From an uncultured Oscillospiraceae bacterium (GTDB lineage: Bacteria > Bacillota > Clostridia > Oscillospirales > Oscillospiraceae), in NCBI GenBank assembly GCA_944382965.1, contig CALWOA010000006.1, positions 51,097-115,096 on the forward strand: a DNA stretch of 64,000 nt. Direction: 5' to 3'. Below the pieces are notes generated by a model. That model ran no database searches, was not told the origin of the DNA, and saw nothing but the letters and a program-made list of their open reading frames with translations. Of this stretch, positions 54,548 through 63,923 are shown in pieces (positions within the stretch are counted from its first letter, which is position 1; each line of letters starts with the position of its first letter). The position numbers and the translations under genes are program-made.

Positions 54548-56635
54548 TTGTTTATGGATCAATATATTGGACGGCTGCTGGATAACCGGTACGAGATCCT
54601 GGAAGTGATCGGTACCGGCGGCATGGCTGTCGTATATAAAGCTCGCTGCCATCGGCTGAACCGGCTGGTTGCGATTAAGATACTCAAAGATGAATTTGCC
54701 CGGGATGAGGAATTCCGCCGCCGCTTCCACGCCGAGGGAGAGGCCGTGGCTATGCTCAGCCATCCCAACATTGTGCAGGTCTACGACGTTTCCACCTCGG
54801 AAAGCGCCAATTACATCGTCATGGAACTGATCGACGGAATTTCCCTGAAGCAGTACATGGAGAAAAAAGGTGTGCTGAACTGGAAGGAAACCCTGCATTT
54901 TTCCATGCAGATTGCCAAGGGACTGGAGCACGCCCACAGCCGGGGGATTGTCCACCGGGACATCAAACCCCATAACGTTATGGTGCTGAAAAACGGCTCT
55001 GTCAAGGTCATGGACTTCGGCATTGCCCGGGTGATGAACAAAAGCAACACCCTGACCAAGGAAGCCTTGGGCTCTGTACATTATATCTCTCCGGAACAGG
55101 CAAAAGGCGGGCACACGGACAACCGCTCGGATATTTACTCCCTGAGCGTGGTCATGTATGAAATGATGACGGGACGGCCGCCTTATGACGGAGAGTCTGC
55201 GGTGGCGGTTGCCATTCAGCATATCAACGGCGGCGCTCCCATGCCCTCTACCTTAAATCCCAACATTCCTGGGGGATTGGAACAGATTATTATGAAGGGC
55301 ATGGCTCTGGAAGTCCGGGACCGGTATGCCTCGGCTACAGAAATGCTTCAGGATATGGAAGAATTCCGGAAAAACCCCGCAATTCTTTTCCAGTATCGTT
55401 TCCTGCGGGATGACAGTACCCAAGCAATTCCCTTAAATGCACAGCCCAGAACCACAGCGGAGAAAAAGGTGCAGGCAAAAAACGGCACTCGGGTTACCAC
55501 CGACAGCATCCGCCTGCATCAGAGCGGTCAGACCGCTCCCAAACGAACCACCGGCGTGGTTGTCAATGTAGAAAACCAAAGCATCCGCCGGGCTCAGCAG
55601 CGCCGGAAGGCGGAAGAGCGGAAGAAAGAGGAAGAGCGGAGTCGGGTTGCTACCACGGCAATCGTGATCTGCAGCGCCGTGGCAGTAATTGCCATTGTGG
55701 TATTCCTGGTGGCCCTGTTCAATGGGGCACTTCTGAACAAGGAGAAGGATGTTGTTGACGTACCCTATCTGGAAGGGGAAACCTACGGTGCGGGCTTCGC
55801 TGAGAAGTATGCTGACTTCAATATTCGCACGTTGCCTCAGGAATACAGTGATTCCTATCCGGCTGGTCAAATCATCCGGCAGCAGCCGGCTGGTGGGGAA
55901 AGAGTCCAGCGCGGATCGGACCTTTGGATCACCGTGAGCATGGGACCGGAGCCTGCGACTAAGAAAATGGATAACCTGGTTGGCGCTACCGGAGACGATG
56001 CCTATAATCTGCTGGAAAATCAGGGCTTTGTACCCCTGACGAAAAAAGAACCCAGTGATGTCTACGAGGCTGGTGTGGTCATCCGGACGGACCCCATTGC
56101 CGGCGCGGAGGTGACAGAAGGCCAGACGGTGTATATCTATATCAGCAGCGGCCCGGACGTGGTCATGGAACCTATGCCCAATGTGGTGGGTATGGAACTG
56201 GATCGCGTGAAAGAGCTGATGATCCAGATGGGCTTTACCAACGTACGCTATGAGGAAGTGGAAAGCCAGAAACCCCAAAATGAAGTAATCTACCAGTCTG
56301 TTGCCAAGGACACCAAAACCGATGTCAATTCGGAGATTATCATTCATTACTCCCAAGGGCCAAAGGAAACAACGGCACCCACGGAAAATACCGAGGAGAC
56401 CACGGCACCTGCTACGGAAGGAACGGAAATCACCATTTCTTTCAAGGTGCCGGAACGGGACGTGGAATACCGCCTGGAGGTTTGCCCCAAGGGCAGCAAA
56501 GAAGTGCTGGCATCCAAGCTGGTGCCTCCCGGGGTGGCCAGTACATATGTCAATCTGACAGGAACCGGCACCCAGTCTTTTGACCTGTATGCGGATGGGG
56601 AATACATTCGGACGGAAAGCGTGGAGTTTAGTTGA
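54548..56635 (+). CDS. prkC: PASTA-domain serine/threonine protein kinase (PrkC/Stk1)
   Basis: A 695-residue membrane kinase that senses peptidoglycan fragments and adjusts cell-wall growth. The kinase domain (about 15-275) has the glycine loop IGTGGMAVVY, catalytic HRDIKPHNVMV, DFGIAR and the APE-equivalent region. A transmembrane helix (about 370-392) is followed by three PASTA repeats (about 398-600), a Thr-rich linker and a C-terminal beta-rich segment of about 55 residues (ITISFKVPERDVEYRLEV onward). Start: TTG at 54548 is 6 nt from AAAGGAG, ATG at 54554 is 12 nt away. The stop overlaps the rsgA start. Confidence 0.95.
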   Translation: MFMDQYIGRLLDNRYEILEVIGTGGMAVVYKARCHRLNRLVAIKILKDEFARDEEFRRRFHAEGEAVAMLSHPNIVQVYDVSTSESANYIVMELIDGISLKQYMEKKGVLNWKETLHFSMQIAKGLEHAHSRGIVHRDIKPHNVMVLKNGSVKVMDFGIARVMNKSNTLTKEALGSVHYISPEQAKGGHTDNRSDIYSLSVVMYEMMTGRPPYDGESAVAVAIQHINGGAPMPSTLNPNIPGGLEQIIMKGMALEVRDRYASATEMLQDMEEFRKNPAILFQYRFLRDDSTQAIPLNAQPRTTAEKKVQAKNGTRVTTDSIRLHQSGQTAPKRTTGVVVNVENQSIRRAQQRRKAEERKKEEERSRVATTAIVICSAVAVIAIVVFLVALFNGALLNKEKDVVDVPYLEGETYGAGFAEKYADFNIRTLPQEYSDSYPAGQIIRQQPAGGERVQRGSDLWITVSMGPEPATKKMDNLVGATGDDAYNLLENQGFVPLTKKEPSDVYEAGVVIRTDPIAGAEVTEGQTVYIYISSGPDVVMEPMPNVVGMELDRVKELMIQMGFTNVRYEEVESQKPQNEVIYQSVAKDTKTDVNSEIIIHYSQGPKETTAPTENTEETTAPATEGTEITISFKVPERDVEYRLEVCPKGSKEVLASKLVPPGVASTYVNLTGTGTQSFDLYADGEYIRTESVEFS

Positions 56636-57519
56636 TGGAGCGCAGACAAGGACGAATCCTCCGCTCGATCAGCGGCTTCTATGATGTACAGACACCGGAA
56701 GGGACAGTGACCTGCCGGGCGCGGGGAATCTTGCGCAAGGAAGGGAACAGTCCTCTGACCGGGGATCTGGTGGAAATCACCGTGGAGCGGGGAAAGGGCA
56801 TGGTAGAGAAGATCCTGCCCAGGAAGAACAGCTTTATCCGTCCGGCGGTAGCCAATGTGGATGCGCTGGTGGTTTTTGCCGCCAATGTCAATCCGGTGAC
56901 AGAGCCGTTCCTGATTGATCGGGTGGCGGCCATTGCCGGAGACCAGGAAGTTCCGGTGTATCTGTGCGTGAACAAATGCGATCTGGACCCAGGGGCGGAG
57001 TTGGTTCGGATCTATGAAAATGCTGGATTCCCGGTGATCCGCACCAGCGCCGAAACCGGGGAAGGGGTAGAGCAGCTGCGCAGTTTGCTGAAGGGCAAGC
57101 TCGCCGCCTTTACCGGAAATTCCGGCGTGGGAAAAAGCAGCATTCTCAACCGGCTCTGCCCGGAGCTGAATCTGGCGACGGGAGAAGTATCGCAGAAACT
57201 GGGCCGGGGACGGCATACCACCCGTCATGTGGAGTTGTATCCTCTGGGAGACAACACCTATGTAGCGGATACCCCGGGATTTTCTTCCTTTGACACCGAC
57301 CAGATGGATGTCATTCTGAAAGAGAATCTGCAATATGCCTTCCCGGACTTTGGGCCGTATATCGGCAAATGCCGCTTTGACGACTGTACCCACCGCAGGG
57401 AACCGGAGTGCGCTGTGCGCCGGGCCTGGGAAGAAGGGAAGATTGAACCGACACGATACGACAGCTATCTGAAGCTCTATGAAAAAACCAGCCAGATCAA
57501 ACTCTGGGAACTGAAATAA
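56635..57519 (+). CDS. rsgA: ribosome small subunit-dependent GTPase RsgA
   Basis: A 294-residue circularly permuted GTPase for late 30S assembly. It has an N-terminal OB domain, then G4 (NKCD) before G1 (GNSGVGKSS) and G3 (DTPG), the order that defines the family. The C-terminal zinc motif CRFDDCTHRREPECAV follows. The start is the ATG at 56635, whose first base is the last base of the prkC TGA. In many Firmicutes rsgA is directly behind prkC, as here. A terminator follows. Confidence 0.96.
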   Translation: MERRQGRILRSISGFYDVQTPEGTVTCRARGILRKEGNSPLTGDLVEITVERGKGMVEKILPRKNSFIRPAVANVDALVVFAANVNPVTEPFLIDRVAAIAGDQEVPVYLCVNKCDLDPGAELVRIYENAGFPVIRTSAETGEGVEQLRSLLKGKLAAFTGNSGVGKSSILNRLCPELNLATGEVSQKLGRGRHTTRHVELYPLGDNTYVADTPGFSSFDTDQMDVILKENLQYAFPDFGPYIGKCRFDDCTHRREPECAVRRAWEEGKIEPTRYDSYLKLYEKTSQIKLWELK

Positions 57520-57523
57520 AGCA

Positions 57524-57557
57524 AACCGGGAAGCGCGAAAGTGCTTCCCGGTTCTTT
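57524..57557 (+). terminator. terminator of the cdaA-rsgA run
   Basis: A perfect 11-bp stem (57524-57534 with 57543-57553) with a short T run (CTTT) after it. Confidence 0.75.
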
Positions 57558-57632
57558 GTCAGGATGCCGGAATTTTTTCGCAGATTAAACGAAATTATTC
57601 TGGAAAGTTTGTGATTTTCTCTGAAAATATGC

Positions 57633-57661
57633 TTGACAATTTCTTCATTTAATGGTATCAT
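57633..57661 (+). promoter_or_regulatory. promoter of the S10 operon
   Basis: TTGACA (57633-57638), a 17-nt spacer and TATCAT (57656-57661). It is the only clear promoter before rpsJ and drives at least the genes to the window edge. Confidence 0.8.
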
Positions 57662-57667
57662 ATCTGA

Positions 57668-57936
57668 GCATGTGCGGGGAAAGTGTGTACATGCACTGCG
57701 ATGATGCGGGAGATTGCGTCGAAAGGCGGTAACTTCCGCGGAGTATGTCCGGTCATCGGGCGGCTGAACTGCTTCTTGCGTCAAGCGTATATCGCTGGGC
57801 ATGGGAAGAAGGGTCGGCCTCGGTCGGCCATTTTTCATGGCTTAGAATGATACGCACGGCGGCGCGGACAAAGTAGTTCGACCGTACCCAGACACTACGC
57901 AAACTGAGTACGTTATTTCAAGGAGGAAAACAAACC
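57668..57936 (+). promoter_or_regulatory. S10 operon 5' leader
   Basis: About 270 nt of GC-rich untranslated leader before rpsJ. Several short inverted repeats are visible (GCATGT/ACATGC at 57668-57673 and 57689-57694; GCGG/CCGC around 57725), and a duplicated GGTCGGCC near 57812-57829 is followed by ATTTTT. It may be an autoregulatory r-protein leader. I do not recognise a specific published motif. The whole gap rsgA-rpsJ is 417 nt and holds no gene. Confidence 0.45.
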
Positions 57937-58245
57937 ATGGCAAACCAGATGATCCGCATTCGGCTGAAGGCTTATGATCACCAGCTGATCGACTCCAGCG
58001 CGGCAAAGATCGTGGAGACCGCTAAGCGCAACGGCGCCCAGGTTTCCGGCCCCATCCCGCTGCCCACCAAGAAGGAAGTTGTTACCATCCTTCGCGCTGT
58101 GCACAAGTACAAGGACAGCCGTGAGCAGTTCGAGCGCAGAACCCATAAGAGACTGATCGATATCCTCAACCCCAACCAGAAGACCATTGAGGCTCTGATG
58201 AGCCTGGATCTCCCCGCTGGTGTTGAGATTGAGATAAAGCTGTAA
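57937..58245 (+). CDS. rpsJ: 30S ribosomal protein S10
   Basis: A 102-residue S10, also the NusE partner in antitermination. It has [58 protein letters not shown] (key part [16 protein letters not shown]) and the C-terminal [18 protein letters not shown] precedes the ATG. It opens the S10 operon; a 119-nt gap with a GC-rich segment separates it from rplC. Confidence 0.98.
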   Translation: MANQMIRIRLKAYDHQLIDSSAAKIVETAKRNGAQVSGPIPLPTKKEVVTILRAVHKYKDSREQFERRTHKRLIDILNPNQKTIEALMSLDLPAGVEIEIKL

Positions 58246-58364
58246 TCACGTAACAACGCATTACAGCAGCCCGCACTGTCTGGCATCGGGCGGACGGGTC
58301 ATGTCGGCAGCTCGCCCAATGGAGCAGTCGACCAATAACCTATTAAAAAAGGAGAAAACCAACC

Positions 58365-59084
58365 ATGCAGAAAGCAATCATCGGCAAAAAAGTGGGTATG
58401 ACCCAGATCTTCGATGAGAGCGGCAAGGTCATCCCTGTTACCGTTGTGGAAGCAGGTCCCTGCGTCGTCACTCAGAAGAAGACCGTTGACACCGACGGCT
58501 ACACTGCCGTCCAGCTGGGCTTCGAAGACATCAAGGAGTCCAAGCTGACCAAGCCTGAAGCTGGCCACCTGAAGAAGGCCGGCGTTGAGGCTAAGAAGTA
58601 CCTGAAGGAGTTCAAGCTGGAAGGCGCTGCCGACATGAACGTTGGCGACGTTGTCAAGGCTGACACCTTCGCTGCCGGCGACAAGATCGACGTAACCGGC
58701 ATTTCCAAGGGCCATGGCTACCAGGGCGTTATCAAGCGTCACGGCGCCGGCCGTACTCCCATGACCCACGGCGGCGGCCCTGTCCATCGTCATGCTGGTT
58801 CTATGGGCGCTTCCTCTCATCAGTCCCGTATCTTCCCCGGTAAGATCGGCGCTGGTCAGATGGGCAACGAGCAGGTTACCATCGAGAACCTGGACGTTGT
58901 GAAAGTGGATGCTGAGCTGAACATGATCGTTATCCGCGGCGCCATCCCTGGCCCCAAGGGCGGTCTGGTCTACATCCGCAACACTGTCAAGAACAACAAG
59001 ATCAAGAACGTTGAGGCTGGCATCAGCAAGAACCCGCAGAAGGCTTCCGGCAGAAACCCCCAGAAGGCTTCCGCAAGAGGCTAA
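58365..59084 (+). CDS. rplC: 50S ribosomal protein L3 with C-terminal extension
   Basis: A 239-residue L3, which organises 23S rRNA near the peptidyl-transferase centre. It has the conserved [20 protein letters not shown] loop (in part [14 protein letters not shown]), [16 protein letters not shown] and [18 protein letters not shown]. Most bacterial L3 proteins end soon after this last motif (about 206-212 residues). Here about 27 basic residues follow, including a duplicated NPQKAS unit ([19 protein letters not shown]). AAGGAG precedes the ATG. Confidence 0.97.
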   Translation: MQKAIIGKKVGMTQIFDESGKVIPVTVVEAGPCVVTQKKTVDTDGYTAVQLGFEDIKESKLTKPEAGHLKKAGVEAKKYLKEFKLEGAADMNVGDVVKADTFAAGDKIDVTGISKGHGYQGVIKRHGAGRTPMTHGGGPVHRHAGSMGASSHQSRIFPGKIGAGQMGNEQVTIENLDVVKVDAELNMIVIRGAIPGPKGGLVYIRNTVKNNKIKNVEAGISKNPQKASGRNPQKASARG

Positions 59085-59103
59085 GGAAAGGAGATCTTAA
59101 ATC

Positions 59104-59727
59104 ATGCTTAAGACGAATGTTTATGATATGTCCGGCAAGCTGGTTGGCGAGATCGAACTCTCCGAAGCTGTGTTCGGCATCACCCCCAATGCGTCCGTTG
59201 TTCACGACGCAGTTAAGAATCACCTGGCCAACAAGCGTCAGGGAACTCAGAGCGCTCTGACCCGCGCTGAGGTTTCCGGCGGCGGCCGTAAGCCCTGGCG
59301 TCAGAAGGGCACTGGCCGGGCTCGTCAGGGCAGCACCCGTGCTCCTCAGTGGACCCACGGCGGTATCGTGTTCGCTCCCAAGCCCCGGGATTACAGCTAC
59401 ACCCTGAACAAGAAGTCCAAGCGTCTGGCTCTGAAGAGCGTGCTCAGCGCCAAGGTTGCTGAGACCAACCTGGTGGTCATCGACTCCATCAAGATGGACG
59501 CTCCCAAGACCGCCGCTTTCGCCGCCTTCCTGAAGGCTGTTGGCTGCGACACCAAGACCCTGGTTGTTACCGCTGCCGCTGATCAGAATGTGGTCAAGTC
59601 CGGCCGCAACATCCCCGGCTGCGAGGTCACCTTCGCAAACCTGCTGAACGTGTATGACGTTGTCAATGCGAACAAGCTGGTTGTCGATCAGGCAGCTCTG
59701 CGGAAGATCGAGGAGGTATTCGCATAA
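59104..59727 (+). CDS. rplD: 50S ribosomal protein L4
   Basis: A 207-residue L4 lining the exit tunnel. The long loop contains [20 protein letters not shown] (conserved tunnel loop) and SPQWTHGG-like [12 protein letters not shown]4 is the classical autoregulator of S10-type operons, which bears on the leader upstream of rpsJ. GGAGAT precedes the ATG. It overlaps rplW by one base. Confidence 0.98.
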   Translation: MLKTNVYDMSGKLVGEIELSEAVFGITPNASVVHDAVKNHLANKRQGTQSALTRAEVSGGGRKPWRQKGTGRARQGSTRAPQWTHGGIVFAPKPRDYSYTLNKKSKRLALKSVLSAKVAETNLVVIDSIKMDAPKTAAFAAFLKAVGCDTKTLVVTAAADQNVVKSGRNIPGCEVTFANLLNVYDVVNANKLVVDQAALRKIEEVFA

Positions 59728-60020
59728 TGAACGCTTACGATATCATCAGAAGACCTGTCATCACTGAGCAGTCCATGGAGGCTGTGGCTGATAAGAAGTA
59801 CGTTTTCATGGTGGACGTCAACGCTGACAAGACCCAGATCAAGGAAGCTGTTGAGCTGGCTTTCGGCGTTAAGGTCGCTAAGGTCAACACCATTCGTATG
59901 CAGGGCAAGGTCAAGCGTACCGGTGCTTACCCCGCTGGCAAGCGCGCTGAGTACAAGAAGGCCATTGTCACCCTGACCGCTGATTCCAAGACCATCGAGT
60001 TCTTCGAGGGCATGGTCTAA
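59727..60020 (+). CDS. rplW: 50S ribosomal protein L23
   Basis: A 97-residue L23 at the tunnel exit, docking site for trigger factor and SRP. It has [17 protein letters not shown], then [20 protein letters not shown] and [14 protein letters not shown]. Starts on the last base of the rplD stop (TAATG). Confidence 0.98.
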   Translation: MNAYDIIRRPVITEQSMEAVADKKYVFMVDVNADKTQIKEAVELAFGVKVAKVNTIRMQGKVKRTGAYPAGKRAEYKKAIVTLTADSKTIEFFEGMV

Positions 60021-60049
60021 ACCAATCTCAATAAAGGAGAGAAACGCAC

Positions 60050-60886
60050 ATGGCAATTAAGACTTTTAAGCCTTACACCCCCGCTCGCCGTAACATGACT
60101 GTTTCCGGCTTTGACGGCGTGGACAAGAAGGCAAAACCTGAGCGTAGCCTGGTTGAGACCCTGAAGAAGCATGCTGGTCGCAACAGCTACGGTCATATCA
60201 CCGTCCGTCATCAGGGCGGCGGCAACAAGCGCAAGTATCGTGTAATCGACTTCAAGCGTCTGAAGACCGACATGAGCGCTACCGTTGAGCGGATTGAGTA
60301 CGATCCCAACCGCTCCGCTTATATCGCACTGATCCGTTATGAGGACAACACCCTGTCCTACATTCTGGCTCCCTACGGCCTGAAGGCCGGCGACCAGGTC
60401 ATCGCCTCCGCTGAGGCTGACATCAAGCCCGGCAACTGCCTGCCCATCGCCAACATTCCTGTCGGTACTGTGATCCACAACGTGGAGCTGCAGCCCGGCC
60501 ACGGCGCTCAGCTGGTTCGCTCCGCTGGTGCTGCCGCTCAGCTGATGGCTAAGGAAGGCGAGCTGGCTCAGGTTCGTCTGCCCTCCGGCGAAGTTCGTTA
60601 CGTCCGCACCAACTGCACCGCCTGCATCGGTCAGGTTGGCAACCTGGACCACGAGAACGTCCACATCGGTAAGGCTGGCCGTAAGCGCCACATGGGCATC
60701 CGTCCCACCGTTCGTGGTTCCGTTATGAACCCCAATGACCACCCCCACGGTGGTGGTGAGGGCCGCGCTCCTGTTGGCCGTCCCGGCCCTGTTACTCCCT
60801 GGGGCAAGCCCGCACTGGGTTACAAGACTCGCAAGACGAAGAAGGCTTCCAATAAGTTCATCGTCAAGCGCAGAAACAGCAAGTAA
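60050..60886 (+). CDS. rplB: 50S ribosomal protein L2
   Basis: A 278-residue L2, needed for subunit association and peptidyl transfer. It has the N-terminal [33 protein letters not shown] and the C-terminal signature [17 protein letters not shown]-like region (here [18 protein letters not shown]). Full length, no anomaly. AAAGGAG precedes the ATG. Confidence 0.98.
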   Translation: MAIKTFKPYTPARRNMTVSGFDGVDKKAKPERSLVETLKKHAGRNSYGHITVRHQGGGNKRKYRVIDFKRLKTDMSATVERIEYDPNRSAYIALIRYEDNTLSYILAPYGLKAGDQVIASAEADIKPGNCLPIANIPVGTVIHNVELQPGHGAQLVRSAGAAAQLMAKEGELAQVRLPSGEVRYVRTNCTACIGQVGNLDHENVHIGKAGRKRHMGIRPTVRGSVMNPNDHPHGGGEGRAPVGRPGPVTPWGKPALGYKTRKTKKASNKFIVKRRNSK

Positions 60887-60898
60887 GGAGGAAATGAA

Positions 60899-61177
60899 AT
60901 GAGCAGAAGTATCAAGAAGGGCCCTTTCGTAGCTCCTGAGCTGTACAAGCGTGTTGAGGAGCTGAACAAGGCCGGTGACAAGAAGGTTCTGAAGACCTGG
61001 TCCAGATCTTCCACCATCTTCCCCTCCTTCGTCGGTCACACCATCGCTGTCCATGACGGCCGCAAGCATGTTCCCGTCTATATCACCGAAGATATGGTCG
61101 GCCACAAGCTGGGCGAGTTCGTTCCCACCCGGACCTTCCGGGGTCACTCCGGCAGCAAGACCGCTAACAGCAAGTAA
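60899..61177 (+). CDS. rpsS: 30S ribosomal protein S19
   Basis: A 92-residue S19 of the 30S head. It has [11 protein letters not shown], then [20 protein letters not shown] and [27 protein letters not shown] lies at the end of rplB, 12 nt away. Confidence 0.98.
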   Translation: MSRSIKKGPFVAPELYKRVEELNKAGDKKVLKTWSRSSTIFPSFVGHTIAVHDGRKHVPVYITEDMVGHKLGEFVPTRTFRGHSGSKTANSK

Positions 61178-61189
61178 GGAGGTACGAAA

Positions 61190-61525
61190 ATGGAAGCATT
61201 TGCACATGTTAAATTTGTCCGTATGTCTCCTCGTAAGGTCAAGCTGGTTTGTGATATGATCCGTGGCCAGGACGTCAAGTCCGCCGCTGCTTACCTGGGC
61301 CAGACCTCCAAGGCAGCCTGTGAGCCTATGGCCAAGCTGCTCAAGAGCGCTGTTGCCAACGCTGAGCACAACCACGGCATGAACGCTGACAACCTGTACG
61401 TTTCCACTGTGATTGCCAACCCCGGCCCCATTCTGAAGCGCGGCCGCATCGCATCCCGCCGTGGTTTCGTTCGGATCAACAAGAGAACCACTCACATCAC
61501 CATCGGTGTGAGCGAGAAGGCTTAA
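61190..61525 (+). CDS. rplV: 50S ribosomal protein L22
   Basis: A 111-residue L22 forming the tunnel constriction. It has [32 protein letters not shown] and the C-terminal beta hairpin region [20 protein letters not shown], whose changes affect macrolide sensitivity. No unusual substitution or insertion is evident. AAGGAGG precedes the ATG. Confidence 0.98.
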   Translation: MEAFAHVKFVRMSPRKVKLVCDMIRGQDVKSAAAYLGQTSKAACEPMAKLLKSAVANAEHNHGMNADNLYVSTVIANPGPILKRGRIASRRGFVRINKRTTHITIGVSEKA

Positions 61526-61538
61526 TCAGGAGGTAGCT

Positions 61539-62303
61539 ATGGGACAGAAAGTTAATCCCCATGGACTGCGCGTTGGTGTAATCAAGGACTGGGACTCCCG
61601 CTGGTACGCCCGGGAGGAGAAGGTCGGCGATCTGGTGGTCGAAGATTACAACATCCGTAAGTATCTGAAGAACAAGCTGTACGCCGCTGGCGTGGCTAAG
61701 ATCGAGATCGAGCGTTCCAACGGCAAGGTCAAGATCAACATCAACTGCTCCCGTCCCGGCGTGGTGATCGGCAAGGCTGGTGCTGAGATCGAGAACCTGC
61801 GCAAGGATATGGAAGCTCGTCTGGGCAAGAGCGTGAACCTGAACATCGTTGAGGTCCGCAGCCCTGACCTGAACGCTCAGCTGGTTGCTGAGAACATTGC
61901 ACAGCAGCTGGAGAAGCGTATCTCCTTCCGTCGTGCTATGAAGAAGGCTATGCAGCAGGCTACCCGCCTGGGTGCCAAGGGCATCAAGGTTACCTGCTCC
62001 GGCCGTCTGGGCGGCGCTGAAATCGCCCGCTCCGAGTCCTATCACGAAGGCACCATCCCCCTGCAGACCATCCGTGCCGACATCGAGTACGGCTTCGCTG
62101 AGGCTGCCACCACCTATGGCCGCATCGGCGTGAAGGTCTGGATCTACAAGGGCGAAGTCCTGAACACCACTCTGCGCGCCGCTGCTCCCGAACCCGCTCC
62201 TCGTGAGCGTCGTGAGCGCCGCGACCGTCGTAACGGCGAGCGCCGTGGCGACCGCCGCAACGGCGACAGACCCAATACCCGTAGAGAAGGAGGCAACCGC
62301 TAA
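61539..62303 (+). CDS. rpsC: 30S ribosomal protein S3 with basic C-terminal tail
   Basis: A 254-residue S3 with KH domain: [20 protein letters not shown], the KH core [20 protein letters not shown] and the C-terminal [17 protein letters not shown]. The normal body ends near residue 215. A low-complexity tail of about 38 residues rich in Arg, Asp, Asn and Gly follows ([18 protein letters not shown]). It lies at the mRNA-entry side of the ribosome. Overlaps rplP by one base. Confidence 0.97.
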   Translation: MGQKVNPHGLRVGVIKDWDSRWYAREEKVGDLVVEDYNIRKYLKNKLYAAGVAKIEIERSNGKVKININCSRPGVVIGKAGAEIENLRKDMEARLGKSVNLNIVEVRSPDLNAQLVAENIAQQLEKRISFRRAMKKAMQQATRLGAKGIKVTCSGRLGGAEIARSESYHEGTIPLQTIRADIEYGFAEAATTYGRIGVKVWIYKGEVLNTTLRAAAPEPAPRERRERRDRRNGERRGDRRNGDRPNTRREGGNR

Positions 62304-62734
62304 TGCTGATGCCCAAAAGAGTGAAGTACCGCAAGGTGCAGCGTGGCCGTATGACCGGCGCTGCCTCCCGCGGCAATAAGGTTGCTTACGGCGAATTCGG
62401 CATCCAGGCTCTGGAGCCCGGCTGGATCACCGGCAACCAGATCGAGGCTGCCCGTATCGCCATGACCCGTTACACCAAGCGTGGCGGTAAGGTCTGGATC
62501 AAGATCTTCCCCGACAAGCCTTACTCCAAGAAGGGCCTGGGTACCCGTATGGGTTCCGGTAAGGGCGCTCCCGAAGGCTGGGTCGCAGTCGTTAAGAATC
62601 AGAAGGTGATGTTTGAGATCGGCGGCGTTTCTGAGGAAGTCGCCCGCGAGGCTCTGCGTCTGGCACAGCACAAGCTGCCCATCAAGACCCGGATCATCAC
62701 CAAGGAAGTTGAAACTGAGATTGGTGGTGAATAA
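62303..62734 (+). CDS. rplP: 50S ribosomal protein L16
   Basis: A 143-residue L16 placed near the A-site tRNA. It has [39 protein letters not shown] and [17 protein letters not shown]. The start overlaps the rpsC stop and the end overlaps rpmC, so translation is tightly coupled. Confidence 0.98.
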   Translation: MLMPKRVKYRKVQRGRMTGAASRGNKVAYGEFGIQALEPGWITGNQIEAARIAMTRYTKRGGKVWIKIFPDKPYSKKGLGTRMGSGKGAPEGWVAVVKNQKVMFEIGGVSEEVAREALRLAQHKLPIKTRIITKEVETEIGGE

Positions 62735-62928
62735 TGATGAAGGCAAAGGAAATCAAAAACCTGTCTGTGGAAGAGCTGACCAAGAAGCTCGATGAGCTGA
62801 AGAAGGATCTGTTCATGCTGCGGATGCAGCACGCAACCAATCAGCTGGACAATCCCATGCAGATCGCTGCTACCAAGAAGGACATTGCCCGTGTCAAGAC
62901 CATTATTCGCGAGAAGACCAACGTCTGA
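62734..62928 (+). CDS. rpmC: 50S ribosomal protein L29
   Basis: A 64-residue two-helix L29 beside L23 at the tunnel exit: KAKEIKNLSVEELTKKLDEL and LRMQHATNQLDNP. Two adjacent ATGs (62734 and 62737) are both possible; the first overlaps the rplP stop. Confidence 0.97.
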   Translation: MMKAKEIKNLSVEELTKKLDELKKDLFMLRMQHATNQLDNPMQIAATKKDIARVKTIIREKTNV

Positions 62929-62941
62929 GGAGGATACGTAA

Positions 62942-63202
62942 ATGACTGAGAATAGAGCATTCCGTAAAACCAGAATCGGTCAGGTCGTCTCCGACAAGAT
63001 GGACAAGACCATTGTGGTTGCAATTGAGGACAGCGTTCAGCATCCTCTGTATAAGAAGACCATGAAGCGGACCTACAAGCTGAAGGCCCACGACGAGAAC
63101 AACGAGTGCGGCGTCGGCGATACCGTGGAGGTCATGGAGACCCGTCCCCTGTCCAAGGACAAGCGCTGGAGACTGGTCCGAATCATTGAAAAGGCGAAGT
63201 AA
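62942..63202 (+). CDS. rpsQ: 30S ribosomal protein S17
   Basis: An 86-residue OB-fold S17: [20 protein letters not shown], then [19 protein letters not shown] and [25 protein letters not shown] precedes the ATG. Confidence 0.98.
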   Translation: MTENRAFRKTRIGQVVSDKMDKTIVVAIEDSVQHPLYKKTMKRTYKLKAHDENNECGVGDTVEVMETRPLSKDKRWRLVRIIEKAK

Positions 63203-63217
63203 GGAGGTCGGAAACTC

Positions 63218-63586
63218 ATGATTCAGGAAGAAAGCTATCTGAAGGTTGCCGACAACACCGGCGCTAAAGAAATCCACTGCATTCGTGTCCTGGGCGGCTC
63301 CAAGCGGAAGTACGGCAACATCGGCGATGTGATCGTCGCTTCCGTCCGTAAGGCTACTCCCGGCGGCACTGTGAAGAAGGGCGAAGTCGTGAAGGCTGTT
63401 ATCGTCCGTACCAAGCGGGGCGTCCGCCGTGAGGACGGCAGCTATGTCCGCTTTGATGAGAACGCTGCCGTTATCATCAAGGACGACAAGAACCCCCGTG
63501 GTACCCGTATCTTTGGACCGGTGGCCCGTGAGCTGCGTGAGAGAGATTACATGAAGATCCTCTCCCTGGCACCCGAAGTCATCTAA
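63218..63586 (+). CDS. rplN: 50S ribosomal protein L14
   Basis: A 122-residue L14 at the intersubunit face: [20 protein letters not shown], then [20 protein letters not shown] and [27 protein letters not shown] precedes the ATG. Standard length. Confidence 0.98.
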   Translation: MIQEESYLKVADNTGAKEIHCIRVLGGSKRKYGNIGDVIVASVRKATPGGTVKKGEVVKAVIVRTKRGVRREDGSYVRFDENAAVIIKDDKNPRGTRIFGPVARELRERDYMKILSLAPEVI

Positions 63587-63601
63587 GGGGGAACCGAAGG
63601 A

Positions 63602-63907
63602 ATGAACATTAAAAAGAATGATACCGTTATCGTCCTGTCCGGCAAGGACAAGGGCGTCAAGGGCAAGGTCCTGGTAGCCATGCCCGCCGAGAACAAGGTT
63701 ATCGTCGAGAAGGTCAACGTCGCTACCTGCCACACCAAGCCCCGCCGTCAGGGCGAGACCGGTGGCATCGTAAAGAAGGAGACCCCCATCCGCGCTTGCA
63801 AGGTCGCTCTGTTCTGCGACAAGTGCGGCAAGGGTGTCCGGGTTGCCCACAAGATCGTCGATGGCAAGAAAGTTCGCGTCTGCTGCAAGTGCGGCGCTGA
63901 AATCTGA
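63602..63907 (+). CDS. rplX: 50S ribosomal protein L24
   Basis: A 101-residue L24 that starts 50S assembly. A KOW motif (NDTVIVLSGKDKGVKGKVL) comes first. The C-terminal CDKCGKGVRV and VCCKCGAEI give a CxxC pair at each end of a beta hairpin, a zinc-ribbon-like variant. This differs from L24 proteins that lack cysteines. AAGGAATG-type spacing, ribosome binding site GGGGG. Confidence 0.97.
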   Translation: MNIKKNDTVIVLSGKDKGVKGKVLVAMPAENKVIVEKVNVATCHTKPRRQGETGGIVKKETPIRACKVALFCDKCGKGVRVAHKIVDGKKVRVCCKCGAEI

Positions 63908-63923
63908 GAAAGGAGCGTAAATC

